NCBI GenBank assembly: GCA_903885565.1
Contig: CAISJI010000193.1
Location: 1 to 51,736, forward strand
Length of the DNA: 51,736 bases
Source of the DNA: an uncultured Planctomycetaceae bacterium
GTDB taxonomy: Bacteria; Planctomycetota; Planctomycetia; Pirellulales; UBA1268
Direction of reading: 5' to 3'
The position numbers and the translations under genes were made by a program. The notes beneath the pieces were generated by a model. The model did not search any database. It saw only the letters and a list, made by a program, of their open reading frames with translations, and was not told where the DNA came from. Below, one piece after another: positions 18,671 through 26,656 of the stretch. Every line of letters starts with the position of its first letter. The stretch's first letter is position 1.

Positions 18671-19774
18671 TCAAGCGGCCGCCACCGGACTGGCGGCCGG
18701 CAGACCGAGCAACTCCGGAGAGACCAGCCCCACGAGATCGACAATGTCGAGCAGCCCCAGCGGCCGGCCTGTGGCATCCACCACCGGCAACTCGCTCAGC
18801 CGCCGCAGTTCCATCAGCAGCACCGCATCGCGCAGCCGCGTGCCGGCCGGAATCGTGGTCGGACGGGTGGTCATCACGGCGCCGATCGGGGCATCGATAG
18901 CGGAGTCGTTGCGGCGCTCAAACAGGCGGGCCAGATCGCTGTCGGTGAAAATGCCCGCGAGCGTGCCGCCAGCAGCAAGGATCATCACAGCGCCGGTTCG
19001 ACGGGCCGGAAGGGGCCGGGCGAAGACCTCGCGCACAGTCTCCGCGGCGCCGGCAGTGCGGCACTGCGGCAGCGGCCGCATCGCCTCCTCTACAGGCATC
19101 AATTGCCTTCCCAGGCTGCCGCCGGGATGCCGAGCGGCGAAATCCTCGGGGGTGAATTGCCGCAGGGCACTGATCACCAGAGACAACGCATCCCCCAGGG
19201 CCATCAGCAGGCTGGTGCTGGTGCTGGGGGCCAGCCCCAGCCGACAGGCCTCGCGCACCTTTCCGGTGAGGACGACCACCTCCGCAGCGCGTCCCAGCGT
19301 GCTGTCGCTGCGGCCGGTGAGTGCCACGATCCTGATCTGTCGGTCGGTGATGTGGGGCAGCAGGCGGGTGATCTCCTCCGATTCGCCCGACTGCGACAGC
19401 GCCAGCAGCACATCATCCCGGCGCAGCGCCCCGAGGTCGCCATGCATCGCCTCGGCCGGATGGAGATAGTGGCTGGGGGTACCGGTGGAGGCGAGCGTGG
19501 CCGACACCTTCCGCGCCACCAGCCCCGCCTTGCCGATGCCGGTCACCACCACGCTGCCGGTGCAGGATTCAATCAACCGCACCGCTCTGGCGAAGGCGGC
19601 ATCGAGGCCGTCGGCCGCACCGAGGATCGCCTCTCCTTCCGCGCGGAGGATGCCCCGCGCGAAATCGATCACTCCAGGATCGCTACGATCGGCCAATTCC
19701 GCAGGGGCTCCCGTGGCCGCCCCGTGGGCACTCACGGGGGGCGGCAAACAGCGCAGCGTGAGGGGTTCGTCCAT
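18671..19774 (-). CDS. kdsD: Arabinose-5-phosphate isomerase (SIS plus two CBS domains)
   Basis: The 367-residue protein has a SIS domain (TGIGKAGLVARKVSATLAST, then HYLHPAEAMHGDLGALRRDD and LALSQSGESEE) and two C-terminal CBS repeats (about residues 240-365). This is the KpsF/GutQ/KdsD family, which converts ribulose-5-phosphate to arabinose-5-phosphate, the first step of KDO synthesis. The start at 19774 (MDEPLTL) gives about 35 residues before the SIS fold; an open frame continues upstream to 19849 but enters the region between fba and kdsD. It is the first of three tightly spaced genes for KDO and LPS export. Confidence 0.92.
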   Translation of the reverse strand: MDEPLTLRCLPPPVSAHGAATGAPAELADRSDPGVIDFARGILRAEGEAILGAADGLDAAFARAVRLIESCTGSVVVTGIGKAGLVARKVSATLASTGTPSHYLHPAEAMHGDLGALRRDDVLLALSQSGESEEITRLLPHITDRQIRIVALTGRSDSTLGRAAEVVVLTGKVREACRLGLAPSTSTSLLMALGDALSLVISALRQFTPEDFAARHPGGSLGRQLMPVEEAMRPLPQCRTAGAAETVREVFARPLPARRTGAVMILAAGGTLAGIFTDSDLARLFERRNDSAIDAPIGAVMTTRPTTIPAGTRLRDAVLLMELRRLSELPVVDATGRPLGLLDIVDLVGLVSPELLGLPAASPVAAA

Positions 19775-19854
19775 GACAAGTGGTTCCGGCGGACAGTTCC
19801 ACGCAGACTCTGCGCGGAGGCCGGGACGATAGGGATCATGGGCAACCACCGCAA

Positions 19855-19892
19855 CGCTGCTTTCCCGGCCGTTTTCCGCCGGGAAAGCAGCG
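19855..19892 (-). terminator. Strong hairpin directly after fba
   Basis: A perfect 14-bp inverted repeat, CGCTGCTTTCCCGG at 19855-19868 and its complement at 19879-19892, with a 10-base loop, begins 5 bases after the fba stop on the minus strand. No U tract follows, so it may be a pause/stability hairpin or a factor-assisted terminator. It separates fba from the kdsD operon. Confidence 0.6.
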
Positions 19893-19897
19893 TCTTA

Positions 19898-20941
19898 TCA
19901 GGCCTTACCGTAAACCTGCGCCATCGACTCAAGGCTCAGCAGCGGCACCTTGCGGGCGTTCCCGGCTTGGCCGAACTGCACCATCCGCTCGGCACAGACC
20001 TTCTTCATCGCATCGCGGGCCGGCTTGAGAAAGTCGCGGGGATCGAACTTCTCGGGGTGTTCCCAGAGCACCTTGCGAACGGCCCCGGTGATCGCCATGC
20101 GGCAGTCGGTGTCGACATTGATCTTCCGCACTCCATGCTTGATGCCCCGCTGGATCTCCGCCACCGGCACGCCCCAGGTCTGGGGCATCTTGCCGCCGAA
20201 CTGGTTGATGATGTCCTGCAGGTCCTGCGGCACGCTCGACGAACCGTGCATCACCAGATGGCAGTTGGGGAGGCGGCGGTGGATCTCCTCGATCCGGCCC
20301 ATCGCCAGCACGTCGCCATCCGGCTTGCGGGTGAACTTATAGGCGCCGTGGCTGGTGCCGATGGCCACTGCCAGAGCGTCGACCCCCGTGGCCTCCACGA
20401 ACCGGGCGGCCTCATCGGGATCGGTGAGAAGTTGGTCGTGCGAGAGTGCGCCCTCGGCGCCGTGGCCGTCCTCCGCCTCGCCATGACCGCTCTCAAGCGA
20501 TCCCAGGCATCCCAGCTCCCCCTCCACCGACACACCGCGGGCATGGGCCGCCTTCACCACGTCCCGGGTGACCTTCACGTTGTAGTCGAAGTCGGCGGGA
20601 GTCTTGCCATCTTCCTTGAGCGAGCCGTCCATCATCACGCTGGTGAAGCCGTTATCGATGGCGCTGATGCAGGTGGCGGCGGAGTTGCCATGATCCTGAT
20701 GCATCGCGATCGGAATCCAGGGATAGAGCTCGGCGGCGGCCAGCATCAAATGGCGCAGGTAGTTGTCCTGACTGTAGCTCCGCGCCCCGCGGGAGGCCTG
20801 CACGATGACCGGCGACTCGGTCTCCTTGGCGGCCTCCATGATCGACTGGATCTGCTCCATGTCGTTGACGTTGAACGCGGCCAGTCCGTAACCATTTTCG
20901 GCGGCGTGATCGAGGAGGATGCGCAGGGGAACCAGCGGCAT
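19898..20941 (-). CDS. fba: Class II fructose-bisphosphate aldolase
   Basis: The 347-residue protein is a zinc-dependent aldolase. It shows [22 protein letters not shown] at the N terminus and HQDHGN with metal-binding histidines. FTSVMMDGS has the active-site Asp region, [11 protein letters not shown] the conserved Glu, and [11 protein letters not shown] and [10 protein letters not shown] further metal and phosphate-binding segments. [16 protein letters not shown] lies near the end. It is the longer class IIB-like form common outside enterobacteria ([11 protein letters not shown] insertion). It interconverts fructose-1,6-bisphosphate with glyceraldehyde-3-phosphate and dihydroxyacetone phosphate. 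The strand is shared with kdsD but a hairpin intervenes. Neighbouring metabolism suggests a housekeeping gene. Confidence 0.96.
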   Translation of the reverse strand: MPLVPLRILLDHAAENGYGLAAFNVNDMEQIQSIMEAAKETESPVIVQASRGARSYSQDNYLRHLMLAAAELYPWIPIAMHQDHGNSAATCISAIDNGFTSVMMDGSLKEDGKTPADFDYNVKVTRDVVKAAHARGVSVEGELGCLGSLESGHGEAEDGHGAEGALSHDQLLTDPDEAARFVEATGVDALAVAIGTSHGAYKFTRKPDGDVLAMGRIEEIHRRLPNCHLVMHGSSSVPQDLQDIINQFGGKMPQTWGVPVAEIQRGIKHGVRKINVDTDCRMAITGAVRKVLWEHPEKFDPRDFLKPARDAMKKVCAERMVQFGQAGNARKVPLLSLESMAQVYGKA

Positions 20942-21076
20942 GGGAATGACTCCGGTGGGAAAATGGCGGGGGAGGAAATTCGGCAGGGCCGGAAGAATCT
21001 CTGCGGATCATACGGAAAAATTCGACGTGGTAGAATCCCTGCGGAGTTTTGCCTGCTTCCGCCGGACCCCCGCACC
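20942..21076. promoter_or_regulatory. Divergent promoter region of fba and the DUF454 gene
   Basis: Toward fba, TATGAT lies at 21007-21012 on the minus strand, 66 bases before the start. Toward the DUF454 gene, TAGAAT lies at 21031-21036, 41 bases before the ATG, inside the CGTGGTAGAAT string also found upstream of the first gene of the window. The -35 regions of both are poor matches to consensus. Confidence 0.35.
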
Positions 21077-21502
21077 ATGGATCTCCGCCCCACAAACGAC
21101 CCGATCCGCAGCTTTTTGTATGTGGCGGGGGGCTGGCTGTGTGTCGGCCTGGCAGTGGTGGGGGCTGTGCTGCCGCTGCTGCCGACAACGCCCTTCCTGC
21201 TGCTGGCGAGCTGGTGTTTCTACCGCGGCTCCCCCCGGATCCACGCCTGGCTGCACCGATCCAAATGGTTTGGGCCAACGCTCGATGACTGGGATCATTA
21301 CCACGGCATCCGCCGCAGCATGAAATACCGCACTGTCATGCTGGTGTCGGCTGTCGTGCTGGGCAGTTTCGTGATCAACAGCCTGCCGTGGTGGATGCAA
21401 TACCTTCTGCTGGGACTGGTCGCCTGCGGGCTGTATACGATCCTGAAGATCCCCACGCTCCCCGACGACGCTCCGCGTGCTCCGCGCACGCTGGTGGAGT
21501 AA
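21077..21502 (+). CDS. DUF454 (YbaN-like) inner-membrane protein
   Basis: The 141-residue protein begins RSFLYVAGGWLCVGLAVVGAVLPLLPTTPFLLLASWCFYRGSPRIHAWL, the conserved DUF454 opening (G-x-LPLLPTTPFLLLA-x-CF-x-RSSP-like), followed by SKWFGPTLDDW and a second hydrophobic pair near residues 80-120. Two to three membrane helices are expected. Function is unknown in all bacteria. The ATG at 21077 starts exactly at the family N terminus, although the frame is open far upstream antisense to fba and kdsD. Confidence 0.9.
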   Translation: MDLRPTNDPIRSFLYVAGGWLCVGLAVVGAVLPLLPTTPFLLLASWCFYRGSPRIHAWLHRSKWFGPTLDDWDHYHGIRRSMKYRTVMLVSAVVLGSFVINSLPWWMQYLLLGLVACGLYTILKIPTLPDDAPRAPRTLVE

Positions 21503-21520
21503 GAGCCTCGGGCGAGGCTC
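21503..21520. terminator. Bidirectional hairpin between convergent genes
   Basis: GAGCCTCG at 21503-21510 and its complement at 21513-21520 form an 8-bp perfect stem with a two-base gap, directly after the DUF454 stop and 21 bases from the stop of the MFS gene on the opposite strand. The position and symmetry suit termination from both sides; no T tract is present. Confidence 0.5.
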
Positions 21521-21540
21521 CCTCCGCGAACCACCCGGCG

Positions 21541-23076
21541 TCAATGGTCGAGCGTGGCATCTGGCTCGGGGAGCCAGTGGGTCAGCAGGGCGCCCACCAG
21601 CGCATAGGCCCCGGCCACGCAGGCCCCCACCACGGCGATGCGCACCGGATCAGGGGGCGTCGCAGCGGCGAACGTGAGCGTCAGCCAGGCCGCAGCGGTT
21701 CCCAGCACCCGGCCACCGATATTGGCAGCAAAGCTCTCGCCGGTTCCACGCAAGTGCGTGGGGAAGACCAGCGGAATGTAATTGCCCCAAAAACTGAACT
21801 GCGCCACGGTGAGCAGGCCGGCCAGAAAGATGCCCGCCTTGATCCAGGGCAGAGACTCTGGATTTTGCAGTTGGGTGGAGATCCACCAGAACAGCGCCGG
21901 CACAACAACCAGGCTCGGCAGTTGAAACATCCGCAGAAGCCTGCGCCGGCCCACCACCTGCAAGGCGGCAAGCGCCAGCAGCACCCGGCCCACCAGCCCA
22001 CCCACCTCCTGAAAGATCGTGACGGTGGCCACGGCCTCGTCGGTGGCGTTGCCGGCGATGCTCTTGAGCTTGCCGGGAGCGGGAGCGGGATCGCCCCCCT
22101 GCTCCGCACGGGCGACTGCCTCCGCCTGGGCCTGTTTGGCCACCTGCAGGATCGCCGCATGCCCCTTCGGACCGCCGAGAATCTGTGGCAGTTGCTGGAT
22201 CGCACCGAAGGCCAGCCCATAGCTGGCGGCGAACACGAGCGTCGTCATGACGGTTGTCCGCACCAGCGCCGGGCTGAAGAGTTCGCGGATGCTGGGGCGC
22301 CGCAGCGTGCCGGTCGCCTTCTTCTCGGCCCACACCGGGCTCTCCGGCAGGAATGGCCGAATCAGGATCAGCGGCAGTGCGGGGATCACGCCGGAGATGA
22401 GCGTGTAGCGCCAGGCATCGTGGCCTCCCTGAATCGCCGGCAGCAGATCGGCAAACCGTGCCGCCAGCACGTTGGCCAGTCCTACCAGCAGTCCGCCCAG
22501 GGAAGAGAACGCCTGCGTCCATCCGAGCGCCCGCTCGCGTTGGTCGCGGTCGGGGAAAAGTTCGGCCAGCCAGGCAACCGCCGCCACAAACTCAACACAC
22601 ACCCCGATGAACACGAGGCAGCGGAAAAACAGCAGCATCGACAGGCTGGTGGAAAACCCCGCCAGGAGCGCCGAGAACGCATAGAGCAGAATGCTGTACG
22701 TGAGAACGCGGCGTCTGCCCCACAGATCGGTCAGGTAGCCACCGAGCAGGCCAAACACACCACCGGCGAGCGCCGGCACGAAAAACAGCGTGCGGGCCCA
22801 GCCGGTGTAGCTCTTGCCACCGGGGCTCCACAGCCCCAGCGCCTCGGCCTGCGGCATCCCGCCGGCGACGAGTTCGGCCACGGAAGACTTGCTCAGTTCC
22901 GCGATGGCCGGCTTGATGATCAGCGGCAGCATCAGCAGTTCGTAGATGTCAAACGCGAAGCCGAGCGCCGCGATCGCACATACGAGCCAACCGGTGAACG
23001 ACAGTTTTCCAGAGGCGGTGAGCCCGCCCCCGGCGCCAGAGGAGGAGCGGGGGGACGAACTGCCTGAGGAGGCCAT
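21541..23076 (-). CDS. MFS transporter of the sugar/organic-acid porter type
   Basis: The 511-residue protein has about twelve hydrophobic segments. The MFS signature GGYLTDLWGRRRVLTYS lies in the loop after the second helix and RDQRERALGW in the later loop; FPTHLRGTGESFAANIGGR matches the sugar-porter/SP-like loop between helices 10 and 11. A hydrophilic insertion of about 60 residues (GGPKGHAAILQVAKQ to NATDEAVATVT) sits between helices 7 and 8, which is unusual for the family. The N terminus has a Ser/Gly-rich cytoplasmic tail. The substrate cannot be read. An inverted repeat in the leader could cover the ribosome-binding site. The gene follows the Cys-rich lipoprotein gene on the same strand by 104 bases. 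Confidence 0.85.
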   Translation of the reverse strand: MASSGSSSPRSSSGAGGGLTASGKLSFTGWLVCAIAALGFAFDIYELLMLPLIIKPAIAELSKSSVAELVAGGMPQAEALGLWSPGGKSYTGWARTLFFVPALAGGVFGLLGGYLTDLWGRRRVLTYSILLYAFSALLAGFSTSLSMLLFFRCLVFIGVCVEFVAAVAWLAELFPDRDQRERALGWTQAFSSLGGLLVGLANVLAARFADLLPAIQGGHDAWRYTLISGVIPALPLILIRPFLPESPVWAEKKATGTLRRPSIRELFSPALVRTTVMTTLVFAASYGLAFGAIQQLPQILGGPKGHAAILQVAKQAQAEAVARAEQGGDPAPAPGKLKSIAGNATDEAVATVTIFQEVGGLVGRVLLALAALQVVGRRRLLRMFQLPSLVVVPALFWWISTQLQNPESLPWIKAGIFLAGLLTVAQFSFWGNYIPLVFPTHLRGTGESFAANIGGRVLGTAAAWLTLTFAAATPPDPVRIAVVGACVAGAYALVGALLTHWLPEPDATLDH

Positions 23077-23084
23077 GGGAAAAT

Positions 23085-23127
23085 TCTCCGGGGAGGTGGG
23101 GACGCGTCTGCCGTGTCACCCCGGAGA
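23085..23127 (-). promoter_or_regulatory. Leader inverted repeat covering the MFS ribosome-binding site
   Basis: On the minus strand TCTCCGGGG (23127-23119) can pair with CCCCGGAGA (23093-23085), a 9-bp perfect stem with a 25-base loop. The right arm contains GGAGA, which is spaced 8 bases from the ATG of the transporter and looks like its Shine-Dalgarno sequence. A structure that hides the ribosome-binding site is a possible translational switch; it could equally be the terminator of the upstream gene. Confidence 0.4.
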
Positions 23128-23180
23128 GATCCTAATGGCGGACACCAGCACCAAAAAGGGCACACCGTCCAGGACTTGGC

Positions 23181-23696
23181 TCACGGGCCGATGGAGGGAG
23201 GGCACTTGGAGAGGAAATCACGCGGGCCGCGGGTCGTATAGTAGGGATACGCGACGGCTCCGGACGGGGGACCAGCGGGGCCGGTCTGGCCGTAGTTCGA
23301 TTCCGCCAGAGCAGCCTCTTCCTCGGGCGTCAGGTGGTGCCGGGCCAGCCCGCCGTAGCGGCCGAGGTGGCGGCACTTGGGACCACCATGGCAGATCCCG
23401 GCCGGGCATTTCTTGGGGGCGCATTGGCCGTCCTCACAGCCGCTGGCCTGACAGACCCCACCTTGGCAGGCGCCACTCTGGCAGGCGCCCCCCTCACAGG
23501 CCCCGTCCTGGCAGGCCCCGTCCTGGCAGGCCCCATCCTGGCAGGCTCCATCCTGGCACTCACCCCCCGCATGGTGGCGGGCGCTGCTGGCGTAGGGGCC
23601 ATCGCAATTGGCCAGAAACAACCGGTCGACGATTGAGCAACCGCTCGACATGCCGATCACCGCCATCACCACAGCCAGGCCGACAGAGCGTTTCAT
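23181..23696 (-). CDS. Small lipoprotein with Cys-every-fifth-residue repeats
   Basis: The 171-residue protein opens with a signal sequence ending in GMSSGC (KRSVGLAVVMAVIGMSSGC), a lipobox-like site with a non-canonical residue at -3. From about residue 46 there are twelve consecutive five-residue units beginning with Cys (CQDGA four times, then CEGGA, CQSGA, CQGGV, CQASG, CEDGQ, CAPKK, CPAGI, CHGGP), closed by KCRH. The remainder is Tyr/Pro/Gly-rich (PYYTTRGPRD). I do not recognise a family; regular cysteines might bind metal or form disulfides in an envelope protein. The ATG at 23696 places the signal at the N terminus. The next gene downstream is the MFS transporter. Confidence 0.75.
   Translation of the reverse strand: MKRSVGLAVVMAVIGMSSGCSIVDRLFLANCDGPYASSARHHAGGECQDGACQDGACQDGACQDGACEGGACQSGACQGGVCQASGCEDGQCAPKKCPAGICHGGPKCRHLGRYGGLARHHLTPEEEAALAESNYGQTGPAGPPSGAVAYPYYTTRGPRDFLSKCPPSIGP
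23373..23558 (-). repeat. 15-bp tandem repeat coding the Cys pentapeptides
   Basis: The coding region for the CxxGx units repeats with a 15-base period, nearly identical in the first four units (unit TGCCAGGAYGGRGCC) and increasingly diverged toward the 3' end. The gradient from identical to diverged suggests recent unit expansion by slippage at the 5' end of the array. Confidence 0.85.
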
Positions 23697-24008
23697 GTGC
23701 GGAAGTTCCCGATGGGCGGCCGGCTGAGGTGAAGGCAACGTGCCATATCCCTGCGAACCGCGATCTTCCGGTGGTATCGGATATGCGGAGGGTAACAGTT
23801 GAGAAAACCCTCCGGGTGGCAACGGTGGCAACCTGCACCGGCTGCGGGGGGAGTGCATCCTGGAATAGCTGGAGCGATGTCTGGGTCAATACACCGGGTG
23901 ATGAAGGCGGAGGGGTCGGCGAACGCTTGAGGAGCGCAAGCGACGAGACTTTTGCCGCCCCGAAGCCGACGCTCCAACGAAGTCGGATGCGCTCTGGAGC
24001 ATATTCCG
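23697..24008. other. Gap between the Cys-rich lipoprotein and flippase genes
   Basis: This 312-base gap holds the leader of the lipoprotein gene at its left and a type A repeat at 23894-23972. The remaining sequence contains GGTGGCAACGGTGGCAACC, a short direct duplication near 23816-23834, and no open frame that looks coding beyond the repeat. No clear promoter pair was found for the lipoprotein gene. Confidence 0.6.
23894..23972 (+). repeat. Type A dispersed repeat, copy 3
   Basis: CGGGTGATGAAGGCGGAGG and CGACGAGACTTTTGCCG match the copy at 26578 closely. The minus-strand frame is again open (LRGGKSLVACAPQAFADPSA). It borders the flippase gene at its 3' end and is a direct repeat of the copy on the far side of the fucosyltransferase, so the flippase/fucosyltransferase pair is bracketed. 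Confidence 0.88.
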
Positions 24009-25532
24009 CTACCGCCGCCTGAGCACTGCCCGCAGCGCTTCCAGCGGGCGGGGATCGACGCTGCGCCAGAAGAGCCCCCACACCAGCATGGCCAGCCCCG
24101 TCGTGACAGCGATGCGCACGACCCCCTGCCAGCCCGCAGCGGACAGCCACCAACCCACAGCCGGCCCCAGCGGCAGGATGCACAGGGCCAGCAGCAACGG
24201 CAGCGCCAGCAGCCCGCCAATCCTGCGGGGTGAACGCCGCGGCGGGCTGAATGCATAGTAGAGATAGGCCCCCTGTCCCACCGCGTAGTAGACGCTCTCG
24301 GCACACGCCGCTCCGAAGGCTCCGGCATACCACACAGCCGGCACGATGGTGGCGAAGAAGAGCACCGCCAGCGCCCCTCCCAGGAGGATCAGCAGCCGCA
24401 ACTGCCGCCGGGCATAGAGCACGCTGGAAGCGGCGCACGACACCGCAAACACCCCCATCCCGGCCGCCAGCATCTGCAGCAGCGGAATGACCGGTTCCCA
24501 CTGGGCACCAAAGCAGACCCGCACCAACGGCTCCGCCAGAATGACCAGCAGAGCGGAGGCAGGGATGGAAACCGCCGCCAGCAGCCGAGCGCTTTTCTCA
24601 AACAGGCGATCGACATGGGCATCGTCATCGCGGATGGCGGAGAGAGCCGGGAAGAGAGCCGCGTTGAGATTGCCTGCCAGGAGCATCACCGTTTGCGTGG
24701 CGAGCGTGAAGGCTAAAAAGTAGTAGCCCACCTGCCGTTCATCGAGCAGCAGCCCCAACACGACGTAGTCTCCCTGCACAACCACATTCTGCAGTTGCCG
24801 CGCCAGCAGCATCTGGTTGCTGTCGCGCAGCAGCGACCGCCAGCCGGAGCAGAGCCGGCGGCCTGCCGCCCCGAAGCGCAGCGGCGGCCGGGCCACCCAC
24901 CAGAGCACTCCGGCCCGCAGCGGTGCCACGGCCACCGGAGGCACCGCGAGGCTGTAAGCGCCGCAGCCTGCCAGCGCCATCGCGACCGCCAGCCCCCACT
25001 GCACGACGATCGTCAGCAAGGAAACCACTGCCAACGTCCGAAACTCAAGCCCACCGGTGAGGCTGGCCTGCGGCACAGTGGCCAGCGCCTGCAGCGGGCA
25101 GCCCACCGCGAGCACCAGGATCAGCGGCACCAGCTGCGGTTGGTGGTAGAGGCCCGCTGCCACCGGTGCCAACACAGCCACCACCACCCCCGCCACACAT
25201 CCCAACCCCAGCGTGAGCCAGAAGGCCGGCGTGGCCCAGCGCTTGAGGTGCCGGTGCCGCTGGATGAGCGCCTCGGAAATCCCCGACTGCTCCACCAGCG
25301 GCAGAAAGCCGGTGACAGTGCCCGCCAGGCCCATCAGGCCAAAGTCTTCCGGGATGAGAATCCAGGCACACACGATCTGTGCCAGCACCGACACCAGGCG
25401 GGCGGTGAGCGTGTTGAGCCCCAGCCACATCACGCCGCGCCCCACGACCACGCCGAGGGAGTCGTCAGCCATGCCTGCGGCGGAGGGAATGTCGGCGCCG
25501 GCGGTGGGTGGGGTGGGTGATTGCATCGGCAT
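24009..25532 (-). CDS. Oligosaccharide flippase (Wzx-like, MATE/PST superfamily)
   Basis: The 507-residue protein has about twelve to fourteen hydrophobic segments. The first region (GRGVMWLGLNTLTARLVSVLAQIVCAWIL and PEDFGLMGLAGTVTGFLPLVEQSGISEALIQR) is the N-terminal signature of polysaccharide flippases, and LARQLQNVVVQGDYVVLGLLLDERQVGYYFLAF is the internal repeat. It should move lipid-linked oligosaccharide across the inner membrane. The start at 25532 is favoured; ATGs exist at 25526 and 25616 in frame, the last of which lies in a CCATGG shared with the opposite gene. The gene is divergent from the fucosyltransferase and the pair lies between two type A repeats, which suggests a surface-glycan module. 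Confidence 0.85.
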   Translation of the reverse strand: MPMQSPTPPTAGADIPSAAGMADDSLGVVVGRGVMWLGLNTLTARLVSVLAQIVCAWILIPEDFGLMGLAGTVTGFLPLVEQSGISEALIQRHRHLKRWATPAFWLTLGLGCVAGVVVAVLAPVAAGLYHQPQLVPLILVLAVGCPLQALATVPQASLTGGLEFRTLAVVSLLTIVVQWGLAVAMALAGCGAYSLAVPPVAVAPLRAGVLWWVARPPLRFGAAGRRLCSGWRSLLRDSNQMLLARQLQNVVVQGDYVVLGLLLDERQVGYYFLAFTLATQTVMLLAGNLNAALFPALSAIRDDDAHVDRLFEKSARLLAAVSIPASALLVILAEPLVRVCFGAQWEPVIPLLQMLAAGMGVFAVSCAASSVLYARRQLRLLILLGGALAVLFFATIVPAVWYAGAFGAACAESVYYAVGQGAYLYYAFSPPRRSPRRIGGLLALPLLLALCILPLGPAVGWWLSAAGWQGVVRIAVTTGLAMLVWGLFWRSVDPRPLEALRAVLRRR

Positions 25533-25614
25533 GCCGGTGGGAATAGCCTCAAAGCTCGCGGTGGCAGATGGATCCCTGCCGAAGTCTGGCGGGGATCCGT
25601 TTCCGGAGAATCCC

Positions 25615-26544
25615 ATGGCTGACCAACCCGAGAGCGTGCTGGTCCGGCTCGATGGGGGCTTGGGAAACCAGATGTTCCAGTATGCCTGCGGCCGGGCCGT
25701 GGCACTGGCGACTGGCCGGCGGCTGCTGCTCGATCCCAGCCCGATCTCCGCCCGCCGGGCCGATCGCTCGTATCAACTCGAGGCCCTGACTATTCACGGG
25801 GCACGCGCGGGGCGGAGCACCAGGCTGGCGGCGCGGCTGGCCACCGGCCAGCGCCTGCCGCAGCTCCTCCGCAGGCTGGCCGCTGCGGCTGGAGGCCGCT
25901 GGACGCTGCTTGGCGATCGCGGGAGTGGGGCCGACACGCGTCTGCTGACGACGCCGGGCAATCTTCTGCTGGAGGGCACCTGGCAGGACACGAGCCTGTT
26001 TGCCGGCTGGGCCGACCAGATCTACCGCGACTTCACGTTCCGCGAACCGCCCCGCCCTGCCGACGCGGGCTTGGTCGCCAGACTCCGGCAGGAGGGATCG
26101 GTCTGCGTGCATGTGCGGCGTGGCGACTATGTGTGGCAGGAGGATATCAGGCGCGTGCACGGGGCCCTCCCGCTGGAATACTACCACGCTGCCGCCCGCC
26201 TTCTGGCCGACCGCGGCGGCGCGCAGCGCTACTTTCTCTTCTCCGACGATCCCGACTGGGCCGAGGCGCATCTGGCGGGAGGTCCGACGGCGCTTCCGGG
26301 CCCCACCACCGCCGTGCGGTCGCCCGCGGGCAGCCCCGCCTGGCGCGATCTGCAACTGATGGCGGAAGCTCGGCACTTCATCATCGCCAACAGCACCTTC
26401 AGCTGGTGGGCGGCCTGGCTGGCCACACAAGGAAAGCCCGACCGGCAGGTGGTGGCACCGGCCCGCTGGTTTGCCGAGCGGCCCGCCCCGCCCGGCTTGG
26501 TGCCAGCGGCATGGCACACGGTCGCAGCTGAAGATGCACGGTAG
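25615..26544 (+). CDS. Alpha-1,2-fucosyltransferase family protein (GT11)
   Basis: The 309-residue protein shows the GT11 hallmarks: VLVRLDGGLGNQMFQYACGR at the N terminus, HVRRGDYV in the centre (the H-x-RR-x-D-Y donor-binding motif) and IANSTFSWWAAWLA near the C terminus. It transfers fucose or a related sugar to a galactose-containing acceptor in O-antigen-like glycans. GGAGAATCCC precedes the ATG at 25615, and the frame upstream of that is antisense flippase sequence. It ends just before a composite type A plus type B repeat. Confidence 0.93.
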   Translation: MADQPESVLVRLDGGLGNQMFQYACGRAVALATGRRLLLDPSPISARRADRSYQLEALTIHGARAGRSTRLAARLATGQRLPQLLRRLAAAAGGRWTLLGDRGSGADTRLLTTPGNLLLEGTWQDTSLFAGWADQIYRDFTFREPPRPADAGLVARLRQEGSVCVHVRRGDYVWQEDIRRVHGALPLEYYHAAARLLADRGGAQRYFLFSDDPDWAEAHLAGGPTALPGPTTAVRSPAGSPAWRDLQLMAEARHFIIANSTFSWWAAWLATQGKPDRQVVAPARWFAERPAPPGLVPAAWHTVAAEDAR

Positions 26545-26577
26545 GCGAATGTGATTGAGCCAGAAACTCCCGCTCAT

Positions 26578-26655
26578 CGGGTGATGGAGGCGGAGGGATC
26601 GGCGAACGCTCGAGGAGCGATAGCGACGAGACTTTTGCCGTCCCGCAGCCGATGC
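26578..26655 (+). repeat. Type A dispersed repeat, copy 4
   Basis: This best-preserved copy contains CGGGTGATGGAGGCGGAGG, then ATCGGCGAACG, CGACGAGACTTTTGCCGTCC and CGCAGCCGATGC. It is joined directly to a type B copy. The minus strand reads through both without a stop, from FHRSTKWKKVMDDFFHGQLA into RLRDGKSLVAIAPRAFADPS. Confidence 0.9.
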
Positions 26656-26656
26656 G

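Noticed and set aside
18593..21076. Long plus-strand open frame upstream of the DUF454 gene
   Set aside because: It is antisense to kdsD and fba, and only the last 141 codons match the DUF454 family.
23373..23558. Regular short repeats resembling a CRISPR array
   Set aside because: The 15-base units are contiguous without spacers and code for CxxGx units in a good reading frame.
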